This document shows positions 7,963-15,944 of a DNA stretch of 64,000 nt, piece after piece. The stretch comes from JACIYW01 sp014359745 (GTDB lineage Bacteria > Pseudomonadota > Alphaproteobacteria > Rhodobacterales > Rhodobacteraceae), in the NCBI GenBank assembly GCA_050433985.1, contig JBNPWE010000006.1, forward strand, positions 128,398-192,397. Reading direction: 5' to 3'. The stretch's first letter is position 1. Each line of letters begins with the position of its first letter. The notes beneath the pieces are model-generated. The model had not been told where the DNA came from and made no database searches. It saw only the letters and a list, made by a program, of their open reading frames with translations. The position numbers and the translations under genes are program-made.

Positions 7963-10020
7963 ATGGACACGATGATCGAACTGCCGGCCATGCGCCGGTC
8001 GGCGGAGCTTGCGCCGAACACGGCCGACGCCGACAGCCGCACCGTCGAGGTGGTCTGGTCGGCAGGCGCGCGCGTCCGCCGCGCGACCTTCTTCGGCGAG
8101 CCCTATGACGAGGAGCTCAGCCTCGACCCGTCCCATGTTCGGCTCGACCGGCTGAACGCGGGGGCGCCGTTCCTGAAGGTGCACGAGCTCGACACGCTCG
8201 ACGCGGTGATCGGCTCGGTCGTGCCGGGCTCGGCCCGGATCGAGAACGGCCGCGGCATCGCGCTCGTGCGGATCAGCGAGCGCGCCGATGTCGACCCGAT
8301 CTGGCGCGACATCCAGGCGGGCCACATCCGTGCGGTCTCGATCGGTTACCAGGTCCACCGCTTCGAGGTCTCGAAACCCGAGGCCGCCCGCGAACTCTGG
8401 CGCGCGGTGGACTGGACCCCGTTCGAGGTCTCCGCCGTCGCGGTAGGGGCTGACCCCGCCGCGGGCTTCCGCGCCCAGCATCCCCTTCACGACTGCGTCC
8501 TCCACCGCCGGGACGCCCCTTCCACCACGAAAGGACCGATCCCGATGACGGATAAGACCGAAACCCCGGCGCTCGACGCCGCGACCCCCGCCACCACCCA
8601 GCCGACCGAGCCGGTCGAAACCGAGGACACCACCATGACCGAGCCGAAACCGGCTGCGCCCGACCCGAAGGTCGCGGCCAGCGAGACGCGCGCGCAGCCG
8701 AAGACGCAGGCAACGCCCGCGCCCGACACCGAGGCTGTCGCGACCCGCGCCCGCGAGGCCGAGCGCGACCGCGTCTCCACCATCTACGATCTGGCCGGAC
8801 GGCTGAACCTCGAGCGCGGCTTTGCCGAGGACCTGGTCAAGCGCGGCGTCAGCGTGGACGAGTCCCGCCGCCTGATCCTCGATCAGGTCGCCGCGAAATC
8901 TGACGAGACCCGGACCTTCCCGCACGTCTCCGTTCCGCTTGGCGGCCGGGACGAGCGCATCACCCGGCGCGATGCAGTGGCGAACGCGCTGCTGCACCGC
9001 TACAGCCCGACGCTGTTCCAGCTGGAGGACGCCGCCCGCCAGTATCGCGGCATGACGCTGCTGGAACTGGCCCGCGAAAGCCTCGGCAATGCCGGGGTCA
9101 ACACGCGCGGCCTGTCGCGCGACGAGGTGGCGACGCGGGCGCTGCACTCGACCTCGGACTTCCCCGAGATCCTGTCGGCGGTCACCAACAAGACCCTCCG
9201 GCAGGCCTACGAGGCCTATCCCCGCACCTTCATGCTGTTCTGCCGCCAGGTGCTCGCCACCGACTTCAAGGCCATGCACCGGGTCCAGCTCGGCGAGGCG
9301 CCGCAACTGCTCGAGGTCGGCGAAAGCGGCGAGTTCAAGCGCGGCACGCTGGGCGAGAGCAAGGAGAGCTACAAGGTCAAGACCTATGGCCGGGTGGTCG
9401 CGATCACCCGTCAGACGCTGATCAACGACGATCTCGACGCCTTCACCCGCATCCCGGCCATGTACGGCAACTCCATCGCGCAGCTGGAGTCGGACGTGGT
9501 CTGGGGCATCATCACCGCCAACCCGGCGATGGCCGACGGCAACGCGCTGTTCCACACCACCCACAAGAACCTCGCGGGCACCGGTGCGGCGCTCGATGTG
9601 AGCAGCGTCGGCGCGGCGCGCGCCGCCATGGCCAAGCAGACCGGTCTCGACAAGAAGACGGTGCTGAACGTCCGCCCCGCCTTCCTGATCGTGCCCGCCT
9701 CGCTGGAACTGAAGGCCGAGCAGCTTGTCGCCCAGAACCTCGTGCCAGCCGCGACGTCCAGCGTCGTGCCGCAGTCGATCCGCACGCTCGCGCCGATCAG
9801 CGAGCCGCGCCTCGACGCTGCCAGCGAGACCGCCTGGTACCTGGCGGCCAGCCCGAACCAGATCGACACCATCGAGTACGCCTATCTCGAGGGCCAGCAG
9901 GGCGCCTACATCGAGACGCGCAACGGCTTCGACGTCGACGGCGTCGAGATCAAGTGCCGCCTCGACTTCGGCGCGAAGGCCATCGACTGGCGCGGCCTCT
10001 ACAAGAACCCGGGCGCGTAA
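7963..10020 (+). CDS. Prohead protease / major capsid protein fusion
   Basis: A 685-residue fusion. Residues about 1-185 resemble an HK97-type (U35) prohead protease, with candidate catalytic His74 (in LKVHELDTLD) and Ser126 (in IRAVSIGYQVHRF). Residues about 195-330 are a Thr/Ala/Pro-rich then charged helical segment like a scaffold/delta domain (AREAERDRVSTIYDLAG). The C-terminal half resembles the Mu-type gpT major head subunit (YEAYPRTFMLFCRQVLATDF, ending GAKAIDWRGLYKNPGA). The protease would cleave the scaffold and mature the shell. A ribosome-site-like AAGGA and an in-frame ATG at 8545 lie exactly at the protease/scaffold border, and the residues just before it look like translated spacer DNA. 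A separate shorter capsid product is therefore possible. Confidence 0.88.
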   Translation: MDTMIELPAMRRSAELAPNTADADSRTVEVVWSAGARVRRATFFGEPYDEELSLDPSHVRLDRLNAGAPFLKVHELDTLDAVIGSVVPGSARIENGRGIALVRISERADVDPIWRDIQAGHIRAVSIGYQVHRFEVSKPEAARELWRAVDWTPFEVSAVAVGADPAAGFRAQHPLHDCVLHRRDAPSTTKGPIPMTDKTETPALDAATPATTQPTEPVETEDTTMTEPKPAAPDPKVAASETRAQPKTQATPAPDTEAVATRAREAERDRVSTIYDLAGRLNLERGFAEDLVKRGVSVDESRRLILDQVAAKSDETRTFPHVSVPLGGRDERITRRDAVANALLHRYSPTLFQLEDAARQYRGMTLLELARESLGNAGVNTRGLSRDEVATRALHSTSDFPEILSAVTNKTLRQAYEAYPRTFMLFCRQVLATDFKAMHRVQLGEAPQLLEVGESGEFKRGTLGESKESYKVKTYGRVVAITRQTLINDDLDAFTRIPAMYGNSIAQLESDVVWGIITANPAMADGNALFHTTHKNLAGTGAALDVSSVGAARAAMAKQTGLDKKTVLNVRPAFLIVPASLELKAEQLVAQNLVPAATSSVVPQSIRTLAPISEPRLDAASETAWYLAASPNQIDTIEYAYLEGQQGAYIETRNGFDVDGVEIKCRLDFGAKAIDWRGLYKNPGA

Positions 10021-10046
10021 CGCACCCATCCTGAACACTGAAACGC

Positions 10047-10068
10047 GGGCGGTCCTGATGGGCCGCCC
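10047..10068 (+). other. Intercistronic hairpin after the capsid gene
   Basis: GGGCGG (10047-10052) pairs with CCGCCC (10063-10068) across a 10-base loop in the 74-base gap after the capsid gene. There is no clear T-run, so it may stabilise or process the capsid message rather than stop transcription. Confidence 0.4.
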
Positions 10069-10094
10069 TTCGTCGTTCCAAAAGGATCCTCCCC

Positions 10095-10430
10095 ATGAAA
10101 AACTTCGTCCAGCCCGGCAACACCATCACCCTGACCGCCCCCTATGCCGTCGCCTCGGGCGATGGCCTGCTCGTTGGCTCCATCTTCGGCGTGGCCGCAG
10201 GGGATGCCGCCAATGCCGAAACAGTCGAAACAGCCCTTGTCGGCATCTTCGACCTGAAGAAGGTCGCAAGTCAGGCCTGGTCCACCGGCGACAAGGTCTA
10301 TTGGGACAACACCAATAAGGAAGCCACCAAGACCGCCACAGCGAACACGCTCATCGGTGTGGCGACCGAAGCTGTTGCTGGCGGCGCGGGTGACCTGATC
10401 GGCCGTGTACGCCTGAACGCGAGCTTCTGA
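10095..10430 (+). CDS. DUF2190 family capsid decoration protein
   Basis: A 111-residue beta-rich protein of the DUF2190 family, usually found next to the major capsid gene and thought to act as a cement/decoration protein. Typical features are the NTITLTAPYAVASGDGLLVG start, a GIFDLKK strand, WSTGDKVYWDNTNK, and a C-terminal IGRVRLNASF. An AAAGGATCC ribosome-site region precedes the ATG. Its stop overlaps the next start (TGATG). Confidence 0.85.
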   Translation: MKNFVQPGNTITLTAPYAVASGDGLLVGSIFGVAAGDAANAETVETALVGIFDLKKVASQAWSTGDKVYWDNTNKEATKTATANTLIGVATEAVAGGAGDLIGRVRLNASF

Positions 10431-10741
10431 TGACCGCGTTTGCCTCCGTCGTTGATGCGCTGTTCGCGGATCCCAACATCGGGCGAGACGCGGTCTACAC
10501 CTCCGACGGCGGCGCGCCCTTGCTGGTGCGTGCCGTCGCCCGGCGCGCTGACGCGGTTACCGACTTCGGCGACGCGCGGCTCTGGTCGGAAACCACCCGC
10601 ATAGACCTGCGCGCGGCGGAGGTGCAATCGCCGCGCCCCGGCGACCGCATCGAAATCGACGGCGAGGCATTCCTCATCCAGGGCGAGCCCGTCCGTGATC
10701 GCGAGCGGCTGGTCTGGACCGTCGATCTGCGCCCAGCGTGA
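10430..10741 (+). CDS. Head-tail joining protein
   Basis: A 103-residue protein of the phage head-tail joining type (lambda FII/HK97 gp7-like position). It shows the family pattern FASVVDALFADPNIG, then a beta-rich core with RPGDRIEIDGEAFLIQGEPVR and a final LVWTVDL strand. It should form part of the connector between portal and tail. It overlaps the capsid-decoration gene by one base and the next gene by four, so it belongs to the late operon. Confidence 0.8.
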   Translation: MTAFASVVDALFADPNIGRDAVYTSDGGAPLLVRAVARRADAVTDFGDARLWSETTRIDLRAAEVQSPRPGDRIEIDGEAFLIQGEPVRDRERLVWTVDLRPA

Positions 10742-11376
10742 CCGTGATGAAGCTGAAGCTCGACATCGATCCAGACATCGTCGCGATGATGGCGGCCGAG
10801 GTCGCCGCGGGCGAACGCGCCGTCACGGCCGCCATGCGCGAGGCCGGGACCGGGCTGAAGGCCGCCTGGCGGCTGCAGATCACCGGCGCGGGGCTTGGGC
10901 CCCGGCTTGCCAACTCGATCCGAAGCCAGAACTTTCCGAAGTCGGGCGAAAGCCTGGAAGCCGCGGCGCTGGTCTGGTCGAAGGCCCCGGTCATCGTCGG
11001 CGCGCATGACACCGGCCCGCTGATCCGCTCGAAGAATGGGTTCTGGCTGGCGATTCCGCTGCCAGCCGCAGGCAGGTCACTGCGCGGTGGCCGGATCACG
11101 CCCGGCGAATGGGAGCGCCGCCGTGGCCTGCGCCTGCGCTTCGTCTATCGCCGGACGGGTCCGAGCCTGCTGGTGGCAGAAGGACGGCTGAACACGAAGG
11201 GCCAGGCAGTGGTGTCGCGCTCGAAGACCGGGCGCGGAAAGCTCACCGCGCCGATCTTCCTGCTGGTACCGCAGGTGAAGCTGCCGAAGCGGCTGGACTT
11301 GGCGCGGGATGCAGACCGGGCGTTGGACATCGTGCCGGGGCTGATCGTGGCGAATTGGGCGGAGGGGAAGTGGTGA
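10738..11376 (+). CDS. DUF6441 family head-tail completion protein
   Basis: A 212-residue phage protein of the DUF6441 type, in the place of the lambda Z / HK97 gp10 tail-completion protein. It starts with a helical segment (MMAAEVAAGERAVTAAMREA) and continues with a basic beta-rich part (WERRRGLRLRFVYRRTGPSL). The GTG at 10738 overlaps the previous stop; an ATG at 10747 is an alternative. This is the last phage gene before the mer insertion: the next phage gene resumes 2.7 kb downstream at 14107. Confidence 0.75.
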   Translation: MTVMKLKLDIDPDIVAMMAAEVAAGERAVTAAMREAGTGLKAAWRLQITGAGLGPRLANSIRSQNFPKSGESLEAAALVWSKAPVIVGAHDTGPLIRSKNGFWLAIPLPAAGRSLRGGRITPGEWERRRGLRLRFVYRRTGPSLLVAEGRLNTKGQAVVSRSKTGRGKLTAPIFLLVPQVKLPKRLDLARDADRALDIVPGLIVANWAEGKW

Positions 11377-11426
11377 TCACCTCGGCGCGTCTTGTGCCCC
11401 GGCATGTCCGAGATCGACGGCTCGCC

Positions 11427-12863
11427 TCACCCGGCGCAGCACGACAGCTTTGCCACGTCCATGTCGAAGGTCTGCGCGGCGAGTTTCAGGCCCTCGACCG
11501 TGGTGAGGTAGGGGAAGATCGTCTCGCCGAGCGCCCGGGTCGTCATGCCGGCCTTCAGCGCCATCACCAGCGTCTGGATGCTGTCGGCCCCCTCCGGTGC
11601 CAGGATCACGCCGCCCAGCAAGCGGTCGGTCCCGGCATCCGCAACCAACTTGATCAGACCCCGCGTATCGCGGGCGGCAAGCGCGCGGGGCACGTTCTCG
11701 AGCGCAAGCACGCTGGTCTTGACCTCGTGGCCCGCCGCGCGGGCCTGCGCCTCGGTCAGGCCCACCCCCGCCACTTGCGGGTCGGTGAACACCACCCAGG
11801 GCATCGCGGCGTTGTCGTAACGCATCGATCCCAGCCCGAGCGCATTCATCACCGCGATTTTCGCTCCATAGGCGGCCATATAGACGAACTGGTCGCGGTC
11901 GGTGACGTCGCCGGCGGCATAAACGCCGGGCCGCGTGGTAGCCATGTCAGGTCCGACGACGATGGACCCGCGACGGTCGGTCTCGATGCCCATCCCGGCC
12001 AGATCCAGCCCCTCGGTGTTGGGCACCCGCCCCGTCGTCAGGACGAGGTGGTCGGCCCGCAGGTCGCGGGCGGCCCCGTCCTGCGTCACGCTCAGCACCC
12101 CGCCGTCCCCGTCGCGCCGCGCGGCGCCATAGGTCACGCGATCGAGAATCGTGACACCCTCGGCGCGCAGGATCCCGGCAAGGGCTTCGGACACCTCCGG
12201 TTCGGCCTGCGGCAGGAGGCGCGAACGGCACAGGATGGTGACGCGCACCCCCAACCGCGCCATCATCTGCGCAAGCTCCACGCCGATATAGCCGCCGCCG
12301 AGGAAGATCACGCTTTCGGGAAGGAGCTCCAGGTCGAGCAACCGAGTGCTGTCGAGCGTCGGTATCGCGTCGATTCCGGCAATGGCCGGCACGGCGGGCC
12401 GCCCGCCGGTGGCGACAATGATCCTGGGCGCCGTGATCCTGCGCCCACCAACCTCGACCCCGCCCTCGACGAGCCGCGCCGGACCCTCGTCGATATAGGT
12501 CACGCTGTCATAGCCCGGCAGCAGGTCTGCGTATTTCTTCTGCCGCAGCGTCGCGACAAGATCGTCCTTGGCCGCGACCAGAGCCGACCAATCGGCAACC
12601 TGCGCCTCCCCCCTCAGCCCCGGGAACCGGGATGCCGCGCGGGCGCTATGCAGCGCCTCTGCAGCACGTATCATCGTCTTCGAGGGCACGCAGCCGACGT
12701 TCACGCAGGTGCCGCCGATGGTGCCATGGCCGATCAGGGCCACGCGCTTGCCCCCGTCGGCGGCGGTGATCGCGGCCGAGAACCCGGCCGACCCAGCGCC
12801 GATCACGGCGAGATCGAAGTCGCGCAGGGGCGCGCAGCAGTCGTCTTTCATCCTGTCATCCAT
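11427..12863 (-). CDS. merA: Mercuric reductase (MerA)
   Basis: A 478-residue FAD-dependent disulfide oxidoreductase that reduces Hg(II) to volatile Hg(0) with NADPH in the cytoplasm. It has the FAD-binding GAGSAG near residue 22, the redox-active GGTCVNVGC pair (Cys53, Cys58), the NADPH-binding GGGYIGVE segment, a second FAD motif (VYAAGDVTD), and the vicinal C-terminal Cys475-Cys476 (LSCCAG) that hands mercury to the active site. The N-terminal heavy-metal-associated (NmerA) domain of some MerAs is absent. It is the last gene of merTPA. The GTG/ATG choice: ATG at 12863 was used, and ATG at 12851 is an alternative. Confidence 0.95.
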   Translation of the reverse strand: MDDRMKDDCCAPLRDFDLAVIGAGSAGFSAAITAADGGKRVALIGHGTIGGTCVNVGCVPSKTMIRAAEALHSARAASRFPGLRGEAQVADWSALVAAKDDLVATLRQKKYADLLPGYDSVTYIDEGPARLVEGGVEVGGRRITAPRIIVATGGRPAVPAIAGIDAIPTLDSTRLLDLELLPESVIFLGGGYIGVELAQMMARLGVRVTILCRSRLLPQAEPEVSEALAGILRAEGVTILDRVTYGAARRDGDGGVLSVTQDGAARDLRADHLVLTTGRVPNTEGLDLAGMGIETDRRGSIVVGPDMATTRPGVYAAGDVTDRDQFVYMAAYGAKIAVMNALGLGSMRYDNAAMPWVVFTDPQVAGVGLTEAQARAAGHEVKTSVLALENVPRALAARDTRGLIKLVADAGTDRLLGGVILAPEGADSIQTLVMALKAGMTTRALGETIFPYLTTVEGLKLAAQTFDMDVAKLSCCAG

Positions 12864-12883
12864 CTTCTTGAGCAGGTATCGGT

Positions 12884-13201
12884 TCAGCCCGAAACGCGCG
12901 CCGGGTAGCCCGCGTTGGCCGAAGCGGTCGCGATTACCTCGGCGCTGGTCGCGGCGGGATCGAAGATCACCGTGGCGGTGCGGGCGTTGAAGTCGATCTC
13001 GACGCTGCGGACGCCCGCGACGCCCTCCATGGCGCGCTTCACGGTGATCGGGCAGAGAGCGCAAGTCATGTTGTCGACCGCGAAAACGACAATCTGCTCG
13101 GCGGCGACGGTCTGCGCCGTGGCAGGAGCGGCCGTGATCGGCGCAACAGCGGTCAGACCGGAGAGCGCACCGAACAAGGCGGCAGCGAGGAACTTCTTCA
13201 T
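12884..13201 (-). CDS. merP: Periplasmic mercury-binding protein (MerP)
   Basis: A 105-residue HMA-domain protein with a signal peptide at residues 1-30 (MKKFLAAALFGALSGLTAVA, then Ala-rich to TAQ). The Hg(II)-binding motif is NMTCALC with Cys47 and Cys50, followed by PITVKRAMEGVAGV, the standard MerP layout. It binds Hg(II) in the periplasm and passes it to MerT. It lies between merT (17-base gap) and merA in one operon. Confidence 0.94.
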   Translation of the reverse strand: MKKFLAAALFGALSGLTAVAPITAAPATAQTVAAEQIVVFAVDNMTCALCPITVKRAMEGVAGVRSVEIDFNARTATVIFDPAATSAEVIATASANAGYPARVSG

Positions 13202-13218
13202 GGCCGTTTCCTTTCGGG

Positions 13219-13608
13219 TCAGTAGAGAAGCGGGGCCCACCAGCCGATGGTGAGCGCGGCAAGAACGAGGATGAGGGCGGCCCAGAGAGCGGCCTTGGTG
13301 ATCCGCGTCGAGGCGGGGCTTGCGCAGTAGGAGCCGGGCTCGCAGACCACCGGTTTTCGGAAATAGACCTGCCGGAAGCCCGCGCCGATGAAGCCGAACG
13401 CGATCACGGCGAAGATGGGCTTGTAGGGTTCCAGCGCGGTCAGGTTGCCGATCCAGGCGCCGGAGATGCCCAGCGTCAGCAGCACCAGCGGCCCGATGCA
13501 GCAGGCCGAGGCAAGGATTGCGCCCAGCACCCCGCCCGCCGCCAGCCAGCCCCTGCGGGCCGGGCGATCCGCGCCCGCACTATCCGTTCTGTCGTCTGTC
13601 AGCGCCAT
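13219..13608 (-). CDS. merT: Mercuric transporter (MerT)
   Basis: A 129-residue inner-membrane mercury uptake protein. It has three hydrophobic helices (about residues 21-45, 63-80 and 107-127). The Cys36-Cys37 pair lies in the first helix (SACCIGPL), and a second pair (Cys89, Cys95 in VVCEPGSYC) lies in the loop after helix two, matching the MerT arrangement. It accepts Hg(II) from MerP and delivers it to MerA. It is the first gene after the MerR-type promoter. The ATG at 13608 was chosen because it follows the promoter and begins the conserved hydrophilic N-terminus. Confidence 0.94.
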   Translation of the reverse strand: MALTDDRTDSAGADRPARRGWLAAGGVLGAILASACCIGPLVLLTLGISGAWIGNLTALEPYKPIFAVIAFGFIGAGFRQVYFRKPVVCEPGSYCASPASTRITKAALWAALILVLAALTIGWWAPLLY

Positions 13609-13639
13609 ATCGTGCACCTCTCGTCTGCGATTGACGATG

Positions 13640-13670
13640 GGTGTAAGGTCTGTAGCAACTACAGGCTCAA
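13640..13670 (-). promoter_or_regulatory. merTPA promoter and MerR operator
   Basis: Read on the minus strand, a TTGAGC -35 box (13665-13670) is followed by a 19-base spacer and a TACACC -10 box (13640-13645). The spacer contains the perfect dyad CTGTAG-TTG-CTACAG (13650-13664). An overlong 19-base spacer with a central dyad is the hallmark of MerR-family promoters, which the activated regulator untwists. merR starts 15 bases away on the other strand, so the same site probably also represses merR. Confidence 0.8.
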
Positions 13671-13684
13671 GAGGGAATCTGCCC

Positions 13685-14110
13685 ATGACCGATCACGAGC
13701 GCGAGAGCGGCTTCACGCGCGGCGACCTGGCCCGAGCGACCGGCTGCAACATCGAGACGATCCGCTATTACGAAAAGACCGGCCTTCTGCCCGACCCGCC
13801 ACGGACCGGCGCCGGATACCGCATCTATTCGGCGATCCATGTCCGGCGCCTGCGCTTCATCCTCCGCGCCCGGGAACTCGGGTTCCCGATGGAGGATATC
13901 CGGGGCCTCATAGGGCTGGAGGACGGCGCTGCGCCGACCTGCGCCGAGGTCAGGGACCGGACCGAGCGCCACCTTGCCGACGTTCGCGCCAGGATCGCGG
14001 ATCTGAGGCGGATCGAAGCCGTCCTCGCGGCAACCGCATCCAGGTGTTCGGGCGCCGACGTTCCAGACTGTCCGGTTCTCGATGCAATTTCCAACCCGGC
14101 CGATCGATGA
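13685..14110 (+). CDS. merR: Mercury-responsive MerR-family regulator
   Basis: A 141-residue MerR protein. The winged helix-turn-helix covers residues 10-75 (LARATGCNIETIRYYEKTGL), followed by the dimerisation helix and three metal-site cysteines: Cys86, Cys121 and Cys129, with the last two in a C-x7-C loop (CSGADVPDC). It is divergent from merTPA, whose promoter carries its operator. Its stop overlaps the start of the phage gene at 14107 in an ATGA arrangement, so a merR transcript would run straight into tail genes. Confidence 0.9.
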   Translation: MTDHERESGFTRGDLARATGCNIETIRYYEKTGLLPDPPRTGAGYRIYSAIHVRRLRFILRARELGFPMEDIRGLIGLEDGAAPTCAEVRDRTERHLADVRARIADLRRIEAVLAATASRCSGADVPDCPVLDAISNPADR

Positions 14111-14523
14111 CAACTCGCGAAACCATCCTCGCCGCGCTGCATGCGCGGCTCTCGGCGCTGCCCGCCACCGCCCTGCGCGGCGAGGTGTTGCCCGAACGCG
14201 TGCCGGCAGAAGGGCTCCTGATCCTGCGCGACGGTGAGCCGGGAGAGCCCGAGGTGACGCTCTCGCCGCTCGCCTACCACTACCAGCACCGCGCCGAGAT
14301 CGAGGCGATGGTCCAAGGCGCCGACCGTGACACCGCTTTCGACACGCTGACCGCCAGCATCGGCACCGCACTGGCCGCCGACCGCACACTGGGCGGGCTC
14401 TGCGATTGGGTCGAAGCGGAAGCCCCGCGCTCGGTCGATCTGCCGGTCGAGGGCGCAGCCAGCCTGAAGGCCGCCATGATCCCGGTGATCCTGCACTATT
14501 CCACGGCCGATCCGCTCGGCTGA
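14107..14523 (+). CDS. Phage tail completion / terminator-like protein (DUF3168-like position)
   Basis: A 138-residue protein in the usual place of the tail terminator or neck protein, just before the tail tube gene. It opens with TRETILAALHARLSAL, continues with a beta-rich core (LSPLAYHYQHRAEIEAM), and has a Cys-containing helix (TLGGLCDWVEAEAP). It shares a four-base ATGA overlap with merR. In an uninterrupted phage it should directly follow the gene at 10738-11376. It appears intact, so the mer insertion did not destroy it. The family assignment rests on position and pattern only. Confidence 0.68.
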   Translation: MTTRETILAALHARLSALPATALRGEVLPERVPAEGLLILRDGEPGEPEVTLSPLAYHYQHRAEIEAMVQGADRDTAFDTLTASIGTALAADRTLGGLCDWVEAEAPRSVDLPVEGAASLKAAMIPVILHYSTADPLG

Positions 14524-14547
14524 TCCCGACAACCCGAGGAGAACACC

Positions 14548-15489
14548 ATGGCACGAGCCCAGGGGGCGCGGGCGCAGATGGCGCTTGCGTTCGAGACGAC
14601 CTATGGCACGCCGCCTGTCGGCGGCTTCACACGAATGCCATTCGCCAGCGCGACGCTGGGGGCGGAGCAGCCGCTCCTGAACAGCGAGTTGCTCGGCTAC
14701 GGCCGCGATCCGCTTGCGCCAATCAAGGACGCGCTGACGGCCGACGGCAATGTCGTCGTGCCGATCGATGCGGAGGCCTTCGGCTTCTGGCTGAAGGCGG
14801 CCTTCGGCCAGCCGATCACTACAGGCACGGTGGCGCCCTACAGTCACGAGTTCCGCTCGGGCGGCTGGGTGCTGCCGTCGATGTCCATCGAGACTGGCAT
14901 GCCGGAGGTGCCGCGCTTCGCGATGTATTCAGGTTGCATGCTCGATACGCTGTCGTGGCAGATGCAGCGCTCGGGCCTGCTGACCGCGACCGCGAGCCTC
15001 GTGGCCCAAGGCGAGGCCATCGCCACGACCTCCGCCGCAGGCACGTTGGCCGAGATCGACCTGCAGCGCTTCGGCCATTTCAACGGCGCGATCACCCGCA
15101 ATGGCCAGCCGCTTGGCAACATCGTCTCGGCCGAGATCACCTATGCCAACACGCTCGACCGGATCGAGACGATCCGCTCGGATGGCCGCATCGATGGCGC
15201 GGACCCGGGCATGGCTGCGCTCACCGGCCGGATCGAGGTGCGCTTTGCAGATCAGCTCCTGGTCAACCAGGCGATCAATGGCGAGCCCTGTGAGATGACC
15301 TTCGCCTACGTGCTGACCTCGGGCGAAAGCCTGACTCTGGTGGCCCATGCCGTCTACCTGCCGCGCCCGCGCATCGAGATTTCCGGACCGCAGGGCGTGC
15401 AGGCCAGCTTCGACTGGCAGGCGGCGAAGGACACGGTGACGGGCCGCATGTGCACGATCACGCTGGTGAACGAACGGGAGACCTACTGA
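14548..15489 (+). CDS. Major tail tube protein
   Basis: A 313-residue phage tail tube protein. It has the beta-rich pattern of the family: an N-terminal ALAFETTYGTPP segment, repeated polar strands with Gly/Thr turns, and a C-terminal strand pair ending TLVNERETY. It follows the tail-completion gene by 24 bases with an AGGAGAA ribosome site. The product should polymerise into the tail tube around the tape measure. Its last stop overlaps the chaperone gene start (TGATG). Confidence 0.8.
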   Translation: MARAQGARAQMALAFETTYGTPPVGGFTRMPFASATLGAEQPLLNSELLGYGRDPLAPIKDALTADGNVVVPIDAEAFGFWLKAAFGQPITTGTVAPYSHEFRSGGWVLPSMSIETGMPEVPRFAMYSGCMLDTLSWQMQRSGLLTATASLVAQGEAIATTSAAGTLAEIDLQRFGHFNGAITRNGQPLGNIVSAEITYANTLDRIETIRSDGRIDGADPGMAALTGRIEVRFADQLLVNQAINGEPCEMTFAYVLTSGESLTLVAHAVYLPRPRIEISGPQGVQASFDWQAAKDTVTGRMCTITLVNERETY

Positions 15490-15944
15490 TGCTGACACTC
15501 GATCTGACGAATGCGCCGCGCTGGCTCGACCTGTTGCCGGGCGTGCGGCTGCAGCTTCGCCCGCTGACGACCGCCCTGATGGTCTCCGCCCGCAGCGATG
15601 CCGCGATCCAGGCACTGCCGCCCGAGGCCGGGCCCGAGGAACTGGCGATGATCATGGCCAAGGCCGTGGCGCGGCGCGCGGTGCTGGATTGGGAGGGTGT
15701 CGGCGATGCCGAGGGCAACCCGGTCCCGGTGACGCCCGAGGGCATCGACGCACTCCTCGACATCTGGCCGGCCTTCGACGCCTTCCAGTCCGCCTATGTC
15801 GCCAAATGGCTGCTCCTCGAGCAGGAAAAAAACGTCTCTGCGCCCTCGCCGAGTGGTGGCTCGGCGGGGGCGATCGCTACTGCCAAGCCTGCACGCCCTG
15901 CGAAAGCAACGGGGGCCCGTGCCCGGATTGCCCGGCGCGGTTGA
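15489..15944 (+). CDS. Tail assembly chaperone (G-like, unshifted product)
   Basis: A 151-residue protein between the tail tube and tape measure genes, where lambda-like phages encode the G/GT chaperones that load the tape measure. The N-terminal 113 residues look structured (LPGVRLQLRPLTTALMVS; PAFDAFQSAYVAKWLLLE). The last 37 residues, after the slippery site at 15827, are low-complexity Ala/Pro/Ser. A frame change at that point gives a much more protein-like continuation, so this unshifted form is probably the abundant short product. Confidence 0.75.
   Translation: MLTLDLTNAPRWLDLLPGVRLQLRPLTTALMVSARSDAAIQALPPEAGPEELAMIMAKAVARRAVLDWEGVGDAEGNPVPVTPEGIDALLDIWPAFDAFQSAYVAKWLLLEQEKNVSAPSPSGGSAGAIATAKPARPAKATGARARIARRG
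15827..15833 (+). promoter_or_regulatory. -1 ribosomal frameshift site (A AAA AAC)
   Basis: The heptamer is a canonical X-XXY-YYZ slippery sequence in the correct phase: zero-frame codons are GAA AAA AAC. It lies within a run of seven A bases in otherwise GC-rich DNA. A -1 slip moves ribosomes into an open frame that continues to 16201. Position and phase match the programmed shift that makes the G-T fusion in siphovirus tail operons. Confidence 0.72.
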
